Shown here one piece after another: positions 1 through 7,836 of a stretch of 64,000 nucleotides of DNA. The position numbers and the translations under genes are program-made. The stretch is from an uncultured Alphaproteobacteria bacterium (GTDB taxonomy: Bacteria; Pseudomonadota; Alphaproteobacteria; GCA-2731375). A model generated the notes under the pieces. The model ran no database searches and had not been told where the DNA came from. It was given only the letters and a program-made list of their open reading frames with translations. The stretch lies in contig CATOSZ010000003.1 of the NCBI GenBank assembly GCA_951812805.1, positions 2,342,099 to 2,406,098 of the forward strand. The letters run 5' to 3'. Position 1 is the stretch's first letter; the number at the start of each line of letters is the position of its first letter.

Positions 1-232
1 CCGTGCGTTCGCCGAGCGGGCCCGACCAGTCGGTCAGACGGTCGAGGCGGGCATCATGGAAGACCATCGCCCGCCCGTCGGCCGAGAGGTTGAGGTCGAG
101 CTCGATCGGATAGCCATGCCGGATCGCCGCATCGAACGCGGCGAGCGTATTTTCGGGCACGCCGGCCCGCGCATCGTGCAGGCCCCGGTGCGCGATGGCG
201 CCCGTCGTCAGCCAGTCGGGAAGCGGGCGCAC
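1..232 (-). CDS. Glycerophosphodiester phosphodiesterase family protein, N-terminal part (runs off window)
   Basis: Only the first ~77 codons are present; the gene continues beyond the window's left edge. The translation contains the family's metal/active-site motifs: AIAHRGLHD near residue 15, then PENTLAAFDAA and IELDLNLSADG followed by MVFHD. These are the HRG, E-N-T and E-x-D/H-D landmarks of GDPD TIM barrels, which hydrolyse glycerophosphodiesters to glycerol-3-phosphate and an alcohol. In this member the usual ExD reads ELD. A GTG at 232 is the likely start, 11 nt after the stop of the RidA-family gene upstream, so the two are probably co-transcribed. The start is uncertain because no ATG is near; family assignment is firm, substrate unknown. 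Confidence 0.8.
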   Translation of the reverse strand, partial: MRPLPDWLTTGAIAHRGLHDARAGVPENTLAAFDAAIRHGYPIELDLNLSADGRAMVFHDARLDRLTDWSGPLGERT

Positions 233-242
233 CGGGCGCGGC

Positions 243-710
243 TCAGGCGATCTCGAAGATCGCGTCGACCTCGACCGGCACGTTGCGCGGCAGCGCGTTG
301 GTGCCGACGGCGAAGCGGGCGTGGCGGCCGGCGTCGCCCAGGACCTCGACCATCAGGTCGGAGGCGCCGTTGACCACTTCGGGCTGCTGGCCGAAGCCGT
401 CGACGCAGGCGACGAAGCCGCCGACCTTGCAGCAGCGCACGACCCGATCGAGATCCCCGCCGCAGGCCGCCTGCAGCTGCGAGAGGATGTTGAGGGCGCA
501 GAGCCGGGCGGCCGCCTTGGCCTCGGCGACGGAGTAGCGCTCGCCGACCCGGCCGGCATGCTGCAGCGCGCCGTCGACGAAGGGCAGTTGGCCGGCGATG
601 TAGACGGTGTTGCCACTCACCACATAGGGCACGTAGTTGGCGGCGGGCGCCGGCGCCGCCGGTAGTTCGATACCGAGTTCCGCGAGCCGTGCCGCGACCT
701 GTCCAGCCAT
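243..710 (-). CDS. RidA/YjgF-family protein (155 aa)
   Basis: This 155-residue protein is a member of the RidA (YjgF/YER057c/UK114) superfamily, small trimeric cytosolic proteins; the archetype hydrolyses reactive 2-aminoacrylate and other enamine/imine intermediates from PLP enzymes. The fold signature is visible: YVVSGNTVYIAGQLP near residue 30, a central LCALNILSQL helix, and the C-terminal HARFAVG then PVEVDAIFEI, where the arginine aligns with the substrate carboxylate ligand. It is longer than the ~128-aa archetype and resembles the ~150-aa subgroup, for which activity is less certain. ATG at 710. Its stop lies just before the GDPD gene, and it is divergent from aguA with ~150 nt between. 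Confidence 0.85.
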   Translation of the reverse strand: MAGQVAARLAELGIELPAAPAPAANYVPYVVSGNTVYIAGQLPFVDGALQHAGRVGERYSVAEAKAAARLCALNILSQLQAACGGDLDRVVRCCKVGGFVACVDGFGQQPEVVNGASDLMVEVLGDAGRHARFAVGTNALPRNVPVEVDAIFEIA

Positions 711-863
711 GTCGTCCTCTCCCTCGAAAGCCGTGATCCGTCGGCGCGGATGATATCGCCCCGGGGCGTGCCCGCAAGGGAAAAAGCGGGGCTTGCGAGC
801 TCTCGTGTCGGCGCTCGGCTTGGCCTATGCTCGGCGCCGAAGCCAAGGGCGGGGAGGAACGCG

Positions 864-1877
864 ATGGATGGGGCTCTGCCGGCGCTGGACGGGTACCGCA
901 TGCCGCCCGAATGGGCGCCGCAGGTGCGCTGCTGGATGGCTTGGCCGTGCCGGCCCTCGCTCTGGGGTGAGGGGATCGATGCCGCGCGCCGCGCGACCGC
1001 CCGCATCGCCCGCACAATCGCCGAGGTCGAGCCCGTCGTCGTCCTGGCGCCGCCGGCGCTGGAGGCGGAGGCGCGGCTGCAACTCGGCCGCAAGGTCGAG
1101 ATCCGCCTGGTCGATCTGGACGATTCCTGGACGCGGGATACCGGCCCGAGCTTCCTGGTCGACGATGCCGGGGGACGGGCGGGTATCGCCTGGCGCTTCA
1201 ATGGCTGGGGCAACCGGGAACATCCCCACGACAAGGACGCCCGCCTCGCCGCCGACCTGCTGACCTCGCTGGAGTTGAAGGTCTACGAGGGCCCGATGGT
1301 GCTGGAGGGGGGCGCCATCGAGGTCGACGGCGCGGGCGCCTTGATGGCGACCATGCCGACGCTGATCAATGCCAATCGCAATCCGACGCTGGACCAGCGC
1401 CAGATCGAGGAGCGGCTGGCCCTGCACTTCGGTGCGGCCCGGATCGTCTGGCTGCCGGGCGGGCTGGTCGACGATATGACCGACGGCCATGTCGACAATG
1501 TCGCCCGTTTCGTAGCACCCGGCCGTGTCGTCGCCGCCGTGACCTCGGACCCGTCGGACCGCAACACAGGCGGGCTTGCCGAGAACCTCGAGCTGCTGCG
1601 CGGCGTCACGCTATCCGGGCGGGCGCTGGAGGTGATCGAGCTGCCCCTGCCGGCGCCGATCCGCGTCGGCGACGGACAGCTGCCGGCCAGCTACTGCAAC
1701 TTCTTCATCGCCAACCAGGCCGTCTTCGTTCCGAGCTTCGGCGATCCCATGGACGAGCGTGCCTGCGCCATCCTCGCCGAGCAGTTCGCGGATCGCGATA
1801 TCGTGCCGCTCGACGCGGCGGATATCATCCCGGGCGGCGGCGGCCTGCACTGCATTACCTTGCAGGAGCCAGCCTGA
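864..1877 (+). CDS. aguA: Agmatine deiminase
   Basis: A 337-residue protein of the peptidyl-arginine-deiminase-like family that converts agmatine to N-carbamoylputrescine plus ammonia, the first step of the two-step agmatine-to-putrescine route. Motifs seen: WTRDTGP near residue 90, GGAIEVDG near 150, DGHVDNVARF near 210, and the C-terminal GGGGLHCITLQEP containing the nucleophilic Cys330. ATG at 864 has a GGGGAGG ribosome site just upstream; an in-frame ATG at 900 is a weaker alternative because the residues between look native. The stop overlaps the aguB start by 1 nt (TGATG), so the two genes are translationally coupled. The gene order and family match make this assignment strong. Confidence 0.92.
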   Translation: MDGALPALDGYRMPPEWAPQVRCWMAWPCRPSLWGEGIDAARRATARIARTIAEVEPVVVLAPPALEAEARLQLGRKVEIRLVDLDDSWTRDTGPSFLVDDAGGRAGIAWRFNGWGNREHPHDKDARLAADLLTSLELKVYEGPMVLEGGAIEVDGAGALMATMPTLINANRNPTLDQRQIEERLALHFGAARIVWLPGGLVDDMTDGHVDNVARFVAPGRVVAAVTSDPSDRNTGGLAENLELLRGVTLSGRALEVIELPLPAPIRVGDGQLPASYCNFFIANQAVFVPSFGDPMDERACAILAEQFADRDIVPLDAADIIPGGGGLHCITLQEPA

Positions 1878-2758
1878 TGGCGAGCGGGCGCGAGCTGGCG
1901 CTGGCGGTGGTGCAGATGCGCTGCGGCGGCGACGCGGCGGACAATCTGGACCGGGCCGAAATCCTGGTTCGCCGCGCGGCCGGCGCGGGCGCCCGGCTGA
2001 TCCTGCTGCAGGAACTGTTCGAGACGCCGTATTTCTGCCAGGACCAGGCGGGGGAGAACTTGCGTTTGGCCCGCGAGGCGGACGGACATCCGACGCTGGA
2101 CCGCTTTTCCGCCCTGGCGGCGGAACTCGGCGTCGTCCTGCCGATCAGCTTCTTCGAGCGGGCCAACATGGCGCGCTATAACGCCATCGCCATCATCGAC
2201 GCCGATGGCCGCCGCCTCGGCGTCTATCGCAAGTCGCACATCCCCGACGGGCCCGGCTACCGCGAGAAGTTCCATTTCAATCCCGGTGACACCGGTTTCC
2301 GGGTCTGGGAGACGGCGGTGGGGCGCATCGGCGTCGCCATCTGCTGGGACCAGTGGTTTCCCGAGGCGGCGCGGGCCATGGCGCTGCGCGGGGCCGAAGT
2401 GCTGCTCTATCCGACGGCGATCGGCTCCGAGCCGCAGGATCCGAGCCTCGACAGCCGTGCGCATTGGCGCCGCGTCATGCAGGGCCATGCCGCCGCCAAC
2501 CTGCTGCCGCTGGCCGCCGCCAATCGGATCGGCGTCGAGCGGGGCGCGGAGAGTGAAATCACCTTCTACGGCCAGTCCTTTATCACGGATGAAACCGGGG
2601 CCGTGGTCGCCGACCTTGCGGACGCGGTCGACGAGGTCGCGCTGCACCGTTTCGATCTCGCGGCAATCGCCGAAGCGCGCGATTCCTGGGGCTTGTTCCG
2701 TGACCGCCGCCCGGAACTCTACGACGTGCTGCTGACGCAGGATGGCCGCGATCGCTGA
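1877..2758 (+). CDS. aguB: N-carbamoylputrescine amidase
   Basis: A 293-aa carbon-nitrogen hydrolase (nitrilase superfamily) with the Glu-Lys-Cys triad at E46 (LLQELFE), K119 (VYRKSHIPDG) and C156 (AICWDQWFPE). It hydrolyses N-carbamoylputrescine to putrescine, CO2 and ammonia and completes the pathway begun by aguA, which overlaps its start codon. The segment PDGPGYREKFHFNPGDTGF is typical of the AguB clade rather than of beta-ureidopropionase. The 3' end overlaps the convergent GGDEF gene by 40 nt. With no arginine decarboxylase in the window, the source of agmatine cannot be judged here. Confidence 0.92.
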   Translation: MASGRELALAVVQMRCGGDAADNLDRAEILVRRAAGAGARLILLQELFETPYFCQDQAGENLRLAREADGHPTLDRFSALAAELGVVLPISFFERANMARYNAIAIIDADGRRLGVYRKSHIPDGPGYREKFHFNPGDTGFRVWETAVGRIGVAICWDQWFPEAARAMALRGAEVLLYPTAIGSEPQDPSLDSRAHWRRVMQGHAAANLLPLAAANRIGVERGAESEITFYGQSFITDETGAVVADLADAVDEVALHRFDLAAIAEARDSWGLFRDRRPELYDVLLTQDGRDR

Positions 2759-3462
2759 ACCGCCACCAGCCGCGGGCCGGAGCTTCGTTTGTTGGCATAC
2801 ATGGCCCGGTCGGCCCGGCTCAACAGGGCGTCCGCGTCGTCGCCCGGCCCGAACGGCGTGGCGCCGAGGCTGATCCGCACCGCGATCTCGGTCAGGCCAT
2901 GGCGAGCGGTGGAGCTGTTCAACAGGGCGTGCAGGACGTCCACCCGGGCCATCGCATCGCGTTCGCCCAGGCGAAACAGCAGCACCGCGAATTCGTCGCC
3001 GCCGAGCCGTGCGACGACGTCGCTGCCCCGCGTGTTGGCGATCAGGACCTCGCCCACCTTGCGCAGCACCGCGTCGCCGACGGCGTGGCCGTGTGTGTCG
3101 TTCACCAGCTTGAAGGCGTCGACGTCCAGATAGGCGAGCGCGCCGCCTTCCTGGTAACGCTCGGCGCTGTCCAGGATACGGCGTAGCGCGGCGAGAAAGC
3201 CCCGTCGATTGGTGAGGCCGGTCAGCTCGTCCTTCACCACCAGGTCTTCCAACTCGGCGATCCGGCGGCGCTGATCCTCGATCGTCTGGCGTGCCGCGAC
3301 GGCCATGTCGATCGCGGTCGTCGCCATGGTCCAGGGATCCAACTCCAAGGTGGCGAGGGAAGCGCGGAGCCGACCGACATGGTGGTGCGCTTCCTCGGGC
3401 AACGGGGTGCAGGTCCAGCGAAAGTCGCCGGGGGCGGGCGTAAACGGTTTGACGTTGGACAT
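2719..3462 (-). CDS. Diguanylate cyclase with short N-terminal region (GGDEF protein, 247 aa)
   Basis: A cytosolic-looking protein: ~75 residues of helical N-terminus (coiled-coil-like RRRIAELEDL) followed by a complete GGDEF domain that makes cyclic di-GMP from two GTP. The active-site GGDEF is at 154-158, and an allosteric I-site RxxD (RGSD, 145-148) sits exactly five residues upstream, so product inhibition is likely. The DELTGLTNRRGF and LDVDAFKLVNDTHGH segments are intact. Start ATG at 3462 is preceded by GGCGAGGAG; the open frame continues upstream but that part has no domain character. No sensory domain was recognised, so the signal input is unknown. It converges on aguB with a 40-nt overlap. 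Confidence 0.88.
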   Translation of the reverse strand: MSNVKPFTPAPGDFRWTCTPLPEEAHHHVGRLRASLATLELDPWTMATTAIDMAVAARQTIEDQRRRIAELEDLVVKDELTGLTNRRGFLAALRRILDSAERYQEGGALAYLDVDAFKLVNDTHGHAVGDAVLRKVGEVLIANTRGSDVVARLGGDEFAVLLFRLGERDAMARVDVLHALLNSSTARHGLTEIAVRISLGATPFGPGDDADALLSRADRAMYANKRSSGPRLVAVQRSRPSCVSSTS

Positions 3463-3669
3463 GTGCTCCTCGCCTCCACGAACCGGGTGGTCTTGCATTG
3501 CAAGCCGGATGCCACGGCGAGGGGGGCGATCCTGGGCGTTTCGCACCTGTTTCGGGCGGGGAGGTGGCACCATTTTGCCGGGTCGGGGGAGAATTTGCCG
3601 GCACGCGCCTTTCATGGCGGCGGGAAGCACCTAATATGGGAAGCGAACCTGATGTGGGAGATTGCGACA

Positions 3670-4455
3670 ATGTGGCGCCTGGTGGTTACGGTGATCGTTG
3701 CGGGCTTGTGGTGCGGCCAGGCCGTGGCGGTCGATGTCCGGTTGCTCTCGCACCGTGCGGGCTACGACTTGAAACTCATTTCCGCCGATTCCGGCAGCGG
3801 CATCGCCTCCCTCGACGGCAAGCTGTTGACGGAATGGTCGGAGGCTTGCGAAGGCTTCGTCACCACGCAGGAAATGGTCACCGTCCTCCGCGACGTGAAC
3901 GGCAACCAGGTCCTGAACGAGATCAACGTCACCAGCTGGGAGAGCCGCGCGGGCGACAGGTTCCGTTTCTCGACCCGCCACGACATCAATCAGCGCAACC
4001 TGGAAACGGTACGCGGCAAGGCGACCAAATCCGCCGACGGCATCACGGTCGAATTCCAGGCGCCGGAGATTGATCCCTTCGATCTGCCGAAAGCCACCTT
4101 GTTTCCGACACAGTTGATGGTCGCGGTCATGGGCGATGTGCTGTCCGGCAAGCGGTCCGGCAGCTATCGCCTGTTCGACGGCGGCCAGGTCGACTCGTTC
4201 TACGACGTCTCCGCCGTCATCGGCGCGAAGAAGGCGCCGCGCGAAGATGCCCCGGAGCTGGTGTCCGGCCTGCCGTCCTGGCCTGTGACCTTGGCCTATT
4301 TTTCCGCGAAGTCCCGGGAAGGAATTCCTGAGCAGGAGATAGAGTTTACGCTGTTTTCCAATGGTGTGGCAGACGATTTTAATCTTAATTTTCAGGATTA
4401 TGCGATTTCCGGCGCCCTGTCGACGCTGGAGGCGCTGCCGGCGTCTGGGTGCTGA
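3670..4455 (+). CDS. eipB: EipB-family (DUF1849) periplasmic cell-envelope protein
   Basis: A 261-aa secreted protein related to Brucella EipB, a beta-spiral periplasmic protein needed for envelope integrity. The N-terminus is a signal peptide (MWRLVVTVIVAGLW..., predicted cleavage after AVA), followed by LLSHRAGYDLKL, a conserved opening of this family. A cysteine in EACEGF and one near the C-terminus (PASGC) match the conserved disulfide pair of EipB. The ATG at 3670 has GGGAG 9 nt upstream; an in-frame ATG at 3652 would add six residues. The last 71 nt overlap the convergent dinB. Family assignment is by motif memory and length; function in this species is inferred. Confidence 0.8.
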   Translation: MWRLVVTVIVAGLWCGQAVAVDVRLLSHRAGYDLKLISADSGSGIASLDGKLLTEWSEACEGFVTTQEMVTVLRDVNGNQVLNEINVTSWESRAGDRFRFSTRHDINQRNLETVRGKATKSADGITVEFQAPEIDPFDLPKATLFPTQLMVAVMGDVLSGKRSGSYRLFDGGQVDSFYDVSAVIGAKKAPREDAPELVSGLPSWPVTLAYFSAKSREGIPEQEIEFTLFSNGVADDFNLNFQDYAISGALSTLEALPASGC

Positions 4456-5710
4456 GCCCACGTCCCTTGAGAATGGCGTCGCCACCGAAGCGGTCGCGGA
4501 CCCTGTCCATCGCGCGCTCGGCCCGGGCGCGGCGCTCCCGGCCGGGATCGGCGAGATCGACGGGGTCGTCGCTCCCCGCCGGCTCCAACGTCGCCAGGCC
4601 GACGCCGATCAGCCGGTAGGCGGTGCCGTCGCACTCGCGGCGCAATAGCTCTCCCGCCCCCCGGTGGATGACATCGGCGAGCTGCGTCGGATCCATCAAG
4701 GTGCTGGAGCGGGTGCGGATGCGGAAATCGGCCCCCTTCAATTTCAGCGTGACCGTTCGGCCGGCAAAATCGGCGCGTTTCATGCGGGCGGAGACCTTTT
4801 CCGCGAGGCGCCAGAGAATGCCGTCGAGGGTCTGGAAGTCCGTGATATCGCGCTCGAACGTGGTTTCGGCCGAGATGGACTTGGTCGGCGCGTTCGGGTT
4901 GACCCGGCGGGGATCGCGCCCGCGCGAGAATTCGGCCAGGCGCTGCCCCATGGCGCCGTAGCGGGCCATCAACTCACCCGGGTCGATGCGGGCGAGCTGG
5001 CCGATCCGGGTGATGCCGTCGCGGGCGAGCCGACGTTGCAGCGCCTTGCCGGCCCCGAAGATCAGGCCGACCGGCCGCTCGGCCAGGAAGTCGACGGCCT
5101 CCGCCTCGCCGATCACGGCGAAACCGCGCGGTTTGTCGAGGTCCGAGGCGATCTTCGCCAGGGATTTGTTGTAGGACAACCCGACGGAGGCGGTAACGCC
5201 CACGTCACTTTCGATACGGCGCTGAATGGCGGCGAGGGTGCGTGCCGGCGACCGGGCGAACAGTGTCTCGGTGCCGGAAAGATCGAGGAAGGCCTCGTCC
5301 AGCGACAATGGCTCGACCAGGGGGGTGTGCTCGCGAAAGATCGCCTTCACCTCGCGGCTGGCGGCGGCGTATTTCGCCATGTCCGGGCGAACGACCACGG
5401 CCTCCGGGCAGGCCTTCAGCGCCTTGAACATGGGCATCGCCGAATGCACGCCCCGGGTCCGCGCGATGTAGCAGGCGGCGCTGACCACGCCGCGCCGGCC
5501 ACCGCCGACGATGAGCGGCTTGGCCCGCAGGCTCGTGTCGTCGCGTTTTTCGACCGAGGCGTAAAAGGCATCGCAATCGATATGGGCGATCGCCAGGCGA
5601 TCCAGTTCCGGATGGGAGAGGACGCGGGGGCTATCGCACGCCGGGCACCGCTTTTGGCCCGTGGTGATCACATGGTCGCAGTCGCGGCAGAAGGCGGGGA
5701 CATTACTCAT
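4385..5710 (-). CDS. dinB: DNA polymerase IV (Y family) with N-terminal zinc ribbon
   Basis: A 441-aa translesion DNA polymerase. After a four-cysteine finger (C8-x2-C11, C22-x2-C25) that is common in alphaproteobacterial DinB, the catalytic core carries the metal-binding DCD (D45/D47 in HIDCDAFYASVEKRD) and SLDEAFLDLSG (D138-E139). The little-finger region follows with VTLKLKGADF. No canonical C-terminal beta-clamp pentapeptide was identified by eye. The start ATG at 5710 overlaps the ROK kinase stop (ATGA), making a HAD-ROK-dinB transcription unit; LexA control cannot be read from this junction. The 3' end overlaps eipB by 71 nt. Confidence 0.93.
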   Translation of the reverse strand: MSNVPAFCRDCDHVITTGQKRCPACDSPRVLSHPELDRLAIAHIDCDAFYASVEKRDDTSLRAKPLIVGGGRRGVVSAACYIARTRGVHSAMPMFKALKACPEAVVVRPDMAKYAAASREVKAIFREHTPLVEPLSLDEAFLDLSGTETLFARSPARTLAAIQRRIESDVGVTASVGLSYNKSLAKIASDLDKPRGFAVIGEAEAVDFLAERPVGLIFGAGKALQRRLARDGITRIGQLARIDPGELMARYGAMGQRLAEFSRGRDPRRVNPNAPTKSISAETTFERDITDFQTLDGILWRLAEKVSARMKRADFAGRTVTLKLKGADFRIRTRSSTLMDPTQLADVIHRGAGELLRRECDGTAYRLIGVGLATLEPAGSDDPVDLADPGRERRARAERAMDRVRDRFGGDAILKGRGLSTQTPAAPPASTGRRKSHNPEN

Positions 5711-6633
5711 GTCCCACCGCCCTTTCCCGCCGCCGGCCACAGCCAGGCAGCGCCCCGCACGCCGCTCGAGTCGCCGTGCTCCGCTCGGCGCAGGCTCGTC
5801 GTGACCTCGTCGGAAAAGACGTGGGTCGGCAGGTATCGCGGCACCCGATCGGCCAGGCCCGGCAGGTTGGAGAGGCCACCGCCGAGCACGATCACGTCCG
5901 GATCGACGATGTTGATGACGCTCGCCAGCGCCTTGGCCAGGCGTCGCTCGTGCCGTTCGAGGCTCGCCATGGCGCCGGCATCGCCGGCCGCGGCCAGTTC
6001 GACGATCTCCGGCGCCTCCAGCACGGCGCCGCCGCGGCGTTGATGATCGCGTGACAGGCCGGCGCCGGAGAGGTAGGTCTCGATGCAGCCGCTCTTGCCG
6101 CAATAGCAGGCCGCGGCGCCGCGCCGCTCTTCGGCGTCGGGCCAGGGCAGGGGGTTGTGGCCCCATTCACCGGCGATCAGGTTGGCGCCGGCGAGGGGCG
6201 CCCCCCGGACCACCAGGCCGCCGCCGACCCCGGTGCCGAGGATAACGCCGAAGACCACCTCCGCGCCCTGCGCGGCGCCGTCGGCCGCTTCGGAAAGGGC
6301 GAAACAGTTGGCGTCGTTCGCGAGGCGCACAGGTCGGTGCAGCGCCTCCGCCAGGTGCCGATCGAGGGCGCGGCCGATCAGGCAGGTCGAATTGGCGTTC
6401 TTCACCAGTCCCGTGGCGGGCGAGATCGTGCCCGGAATGGCGACACCGACCGGCACGGACGCGTCGACCCCGACCCGAGCGGCGATCGTCGCGACCAGAT
6501 CGCGGATCGCCGTCACCGTCGCGGCGTAATCGCCTTGTGGCGTCGGGATTCGGTCTCGGACCAGGATCTTGCCGTCGGGCGCAAGGACGATCGCCTCGAT
6601 TTTGGTCCCGCCGAGGTCGACGCCGATCCGCAT
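5707..6633 (-). CDS. ROK-family sugar kinase (fructokinase/N-acetylhexosamine kinase type)
   Basis: A 308-aa ROK (repressor, ORF, kinase) protein without a DNA-binding domain, hence a kinase rather than a repressor. The ATP-binding DLGGTK motif opens the protein (residues 6-11); LANDANCFALSEA and ILGTGVGGGLV follow. The zinc motif is present as GEWGHNPLPWP then CYCGKSGCIETYLSG. Such enzymes phosphorylate fructose, mannose, glucose or amino sugars; specificity cannot be read from sequence. It lies 6 nt downstream of the HAD gene and overlaps dinB by 4 nt. Confidence 0.88.
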   Translation of the reverse strand: MRIGVDLGGTKIEAIVLAPDGKILVRDRIPTPQGDYAATVTAIRDLVATIAARVGVDASVPVGVAIPGTISPATGLVKNANSTCLIGRALDRHLAEALHRPVRLANDANCFALSEAADGAAQGAEVVFGVILGTGVGGGLVVRGAPLAGANLIAGEWGHNPLPWPDAEERRGAAACYCGKSGCIETYLSGAGLSRDHQRRGGAVLEAPEIVELAAAGDAGAMASLERHERRLAKALASVINIVDPDVIVLGGGLSNLPGLADRVPRYLPTHVFSDEVTTSLRRAEHGDSSGVRGAAWLWPAAGKGGGT

Positions 6634-6639
6634 GGGCGG

Positions 6640-7308
6640 TCAGCCCGTGCCGTCCAGATGCGCTTCGATGAAGGCGCGCGCGCCCGGCCAGTCGTCGATC
6701 CGCGCATGCGCGCTCTCGGCCGTTTGGACGAGGCGGGCCAGCCGTGGATCGGCGACGAAGTGCAGGCGGATGACATCGTCCGCGGCCGCGGCCACCGATT
6801 CATGGTTGCCGGGAATGTCGTCCAAGAAGAAGACCGGGGCGGGGCCCGCCAGTCGGGCGAGATGGCGAACCGACGGGCCTTTGGGGCCCGAGTTCGCGAT
6901 CACCGGATAGTCCATGCCATGTCGTGCCAGGCCGCGCTGCCGCGCCGGTCCCAAATGCGTCGCGATATTCGAGAGCACGACGATCCGGGCCCGCTTAGAG
7001 AGGGCCGCGAGCGCCTCGGCGGCCCCGTCGACCGGTGCTACGTGTTCGGTCTTTTCCTCGAAGAAGCCGGAAAGAATCCGTCTCACTTCTGTGGATGAGA
7101 GCGCATGGTCGTCGGACTGTCGCTTGATGTTTCCGGTGAGCGCAAAGGAGGTGAGGTCGAGGTAGAGCGCGTTGCTTTGCAAATGGGCTTCGAGCGCGCG
7201 GACGAATTGCAGCAAAACCTCGTCCGCATCCGTGATCAGCAGCGGCCGGCTGGAATCGATGTCGATCTCCGCGATCTGCCGGCGGACCGCCTCGCTTGCC
7301 TCTTCCAC
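6640..7308 (-). CDS. HAD-superfamily hydrolase-like protein (222 aa)
   Basis: A 222-aa haloacid-dehalogenase-fold protein. Motif I reads [11 protein letters not shown] (nucleophile Asp in DADE), motif II is VVLSNIA, motif III lysine is probably in NSGPKGPS, and motif IV is [10 protein letters not shown]. The cap region inserted after motif I is helical. A phosphatase activity on a small phosphorylated metabolite is likely but the substrate is unknown. The start appears to be GTG at 7308, about 125 nt from the divergent divK. It heads a three-gene unit with the ROK kinase and dinB; pairing with a sugar kinase hints at a sugar phosphate substrate, which is only inference. Confidence 0.72.
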   Translation of the reverse strand: MEEASEAVRRQIAEIDIDSSRPLLITDADEVLLQFVRALEAHLQSNALYLDLTSFALTGNIKRQSDDHALSSTEVRRILSGFFEEKTEHVAPVDGAAEALAALSKRARIVVLSNIATHLGPARQRGLARHGMDYPVIANSGPKGPSVRHLARLAGPAPVFFLDDIPGNHESVAAAADDVIRLHFVADPRLARLVQTAESAHARIDDWPGARAFIEAHLDGTG

Positions 7309-7434
7309 GCCCTCGTCCCCCGCTATTGTGATCTTTGTATCCCTTGGATTCCGACTCTTAGTCCCAATTTGCTAAGCTTGGCCAGGGCTCCGAAGAAGGG
7401 GGCGCCGAAAACCGTTCATTTTGAGGCACCGTGG

Positions 7435-7803
7435 ATGACCAAGACCGTACTGATCGTCGAGGACAATGCCCTCAACATGAAGCTGTTCAATGATCTCCTG
7501 GTCGCTCACGGCTACGAGACATTGCAGACCGGCGACGGCCTCGAGGCCCTGTCCATGGCGCGTGAACATCGCCCCGATCTCATCGTCATGGATATCCAGC
7601 TGCCGCAGATCTCCGGCCTGGAAGTCACCAAGTGGCTGAAGGAAGACGACGAATTGAAGGCGACACCCGTCGTGGCCGTCACCGCGTTTGCGATGAAGGG
7701 CGACGAGGACAAGATCCGCGCGGGCGGCTGCGAGGCCTATCTCGCCAAGCCGATTTCAGTTAAGACGTTTCTTGCAACCGTTCGCCAGTTTGTCGGCGAA
7801 TAA
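7435..7803 (+). CDS. divK: Single-domain response regulator DivK
   Basis: A 122-aa stand-alone receiver domain. The acidic pocket is VEDN (E9/D10), the phospho-acceptor is D53 (IVMDIQLP), T83 lies in [10 protein letters not shown], and K105 is in LAKPIS. Sequence and the downstream pleD, 33 nt away, identify it as DivK, which in Caulobacter relays DivJ/PleC signals to the DivL-CckA branch that controls CtrA and the cell cycle. The start ATG at 7435 gives the canonical [11 protein letters not shown] opening. The ~125-nt gap to the divergent HAD gene probably holds its promoter. Confidence 0.93.
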   Translation: MTKTVLIVEDNALNMKLFNDLLVAHGYETLQTGDGLEALSMAREHRPDLIVMDIQLPQISGLEVTKWLKEDDELKATPVVAVTAFAMKGDEDKIRAGGCEAYLAKPISVKTFLATVRQFVGE

Positions 7804-7836
7804 GGTTCGCGGCTTGTATTCGATCCGGTAGGGCTG

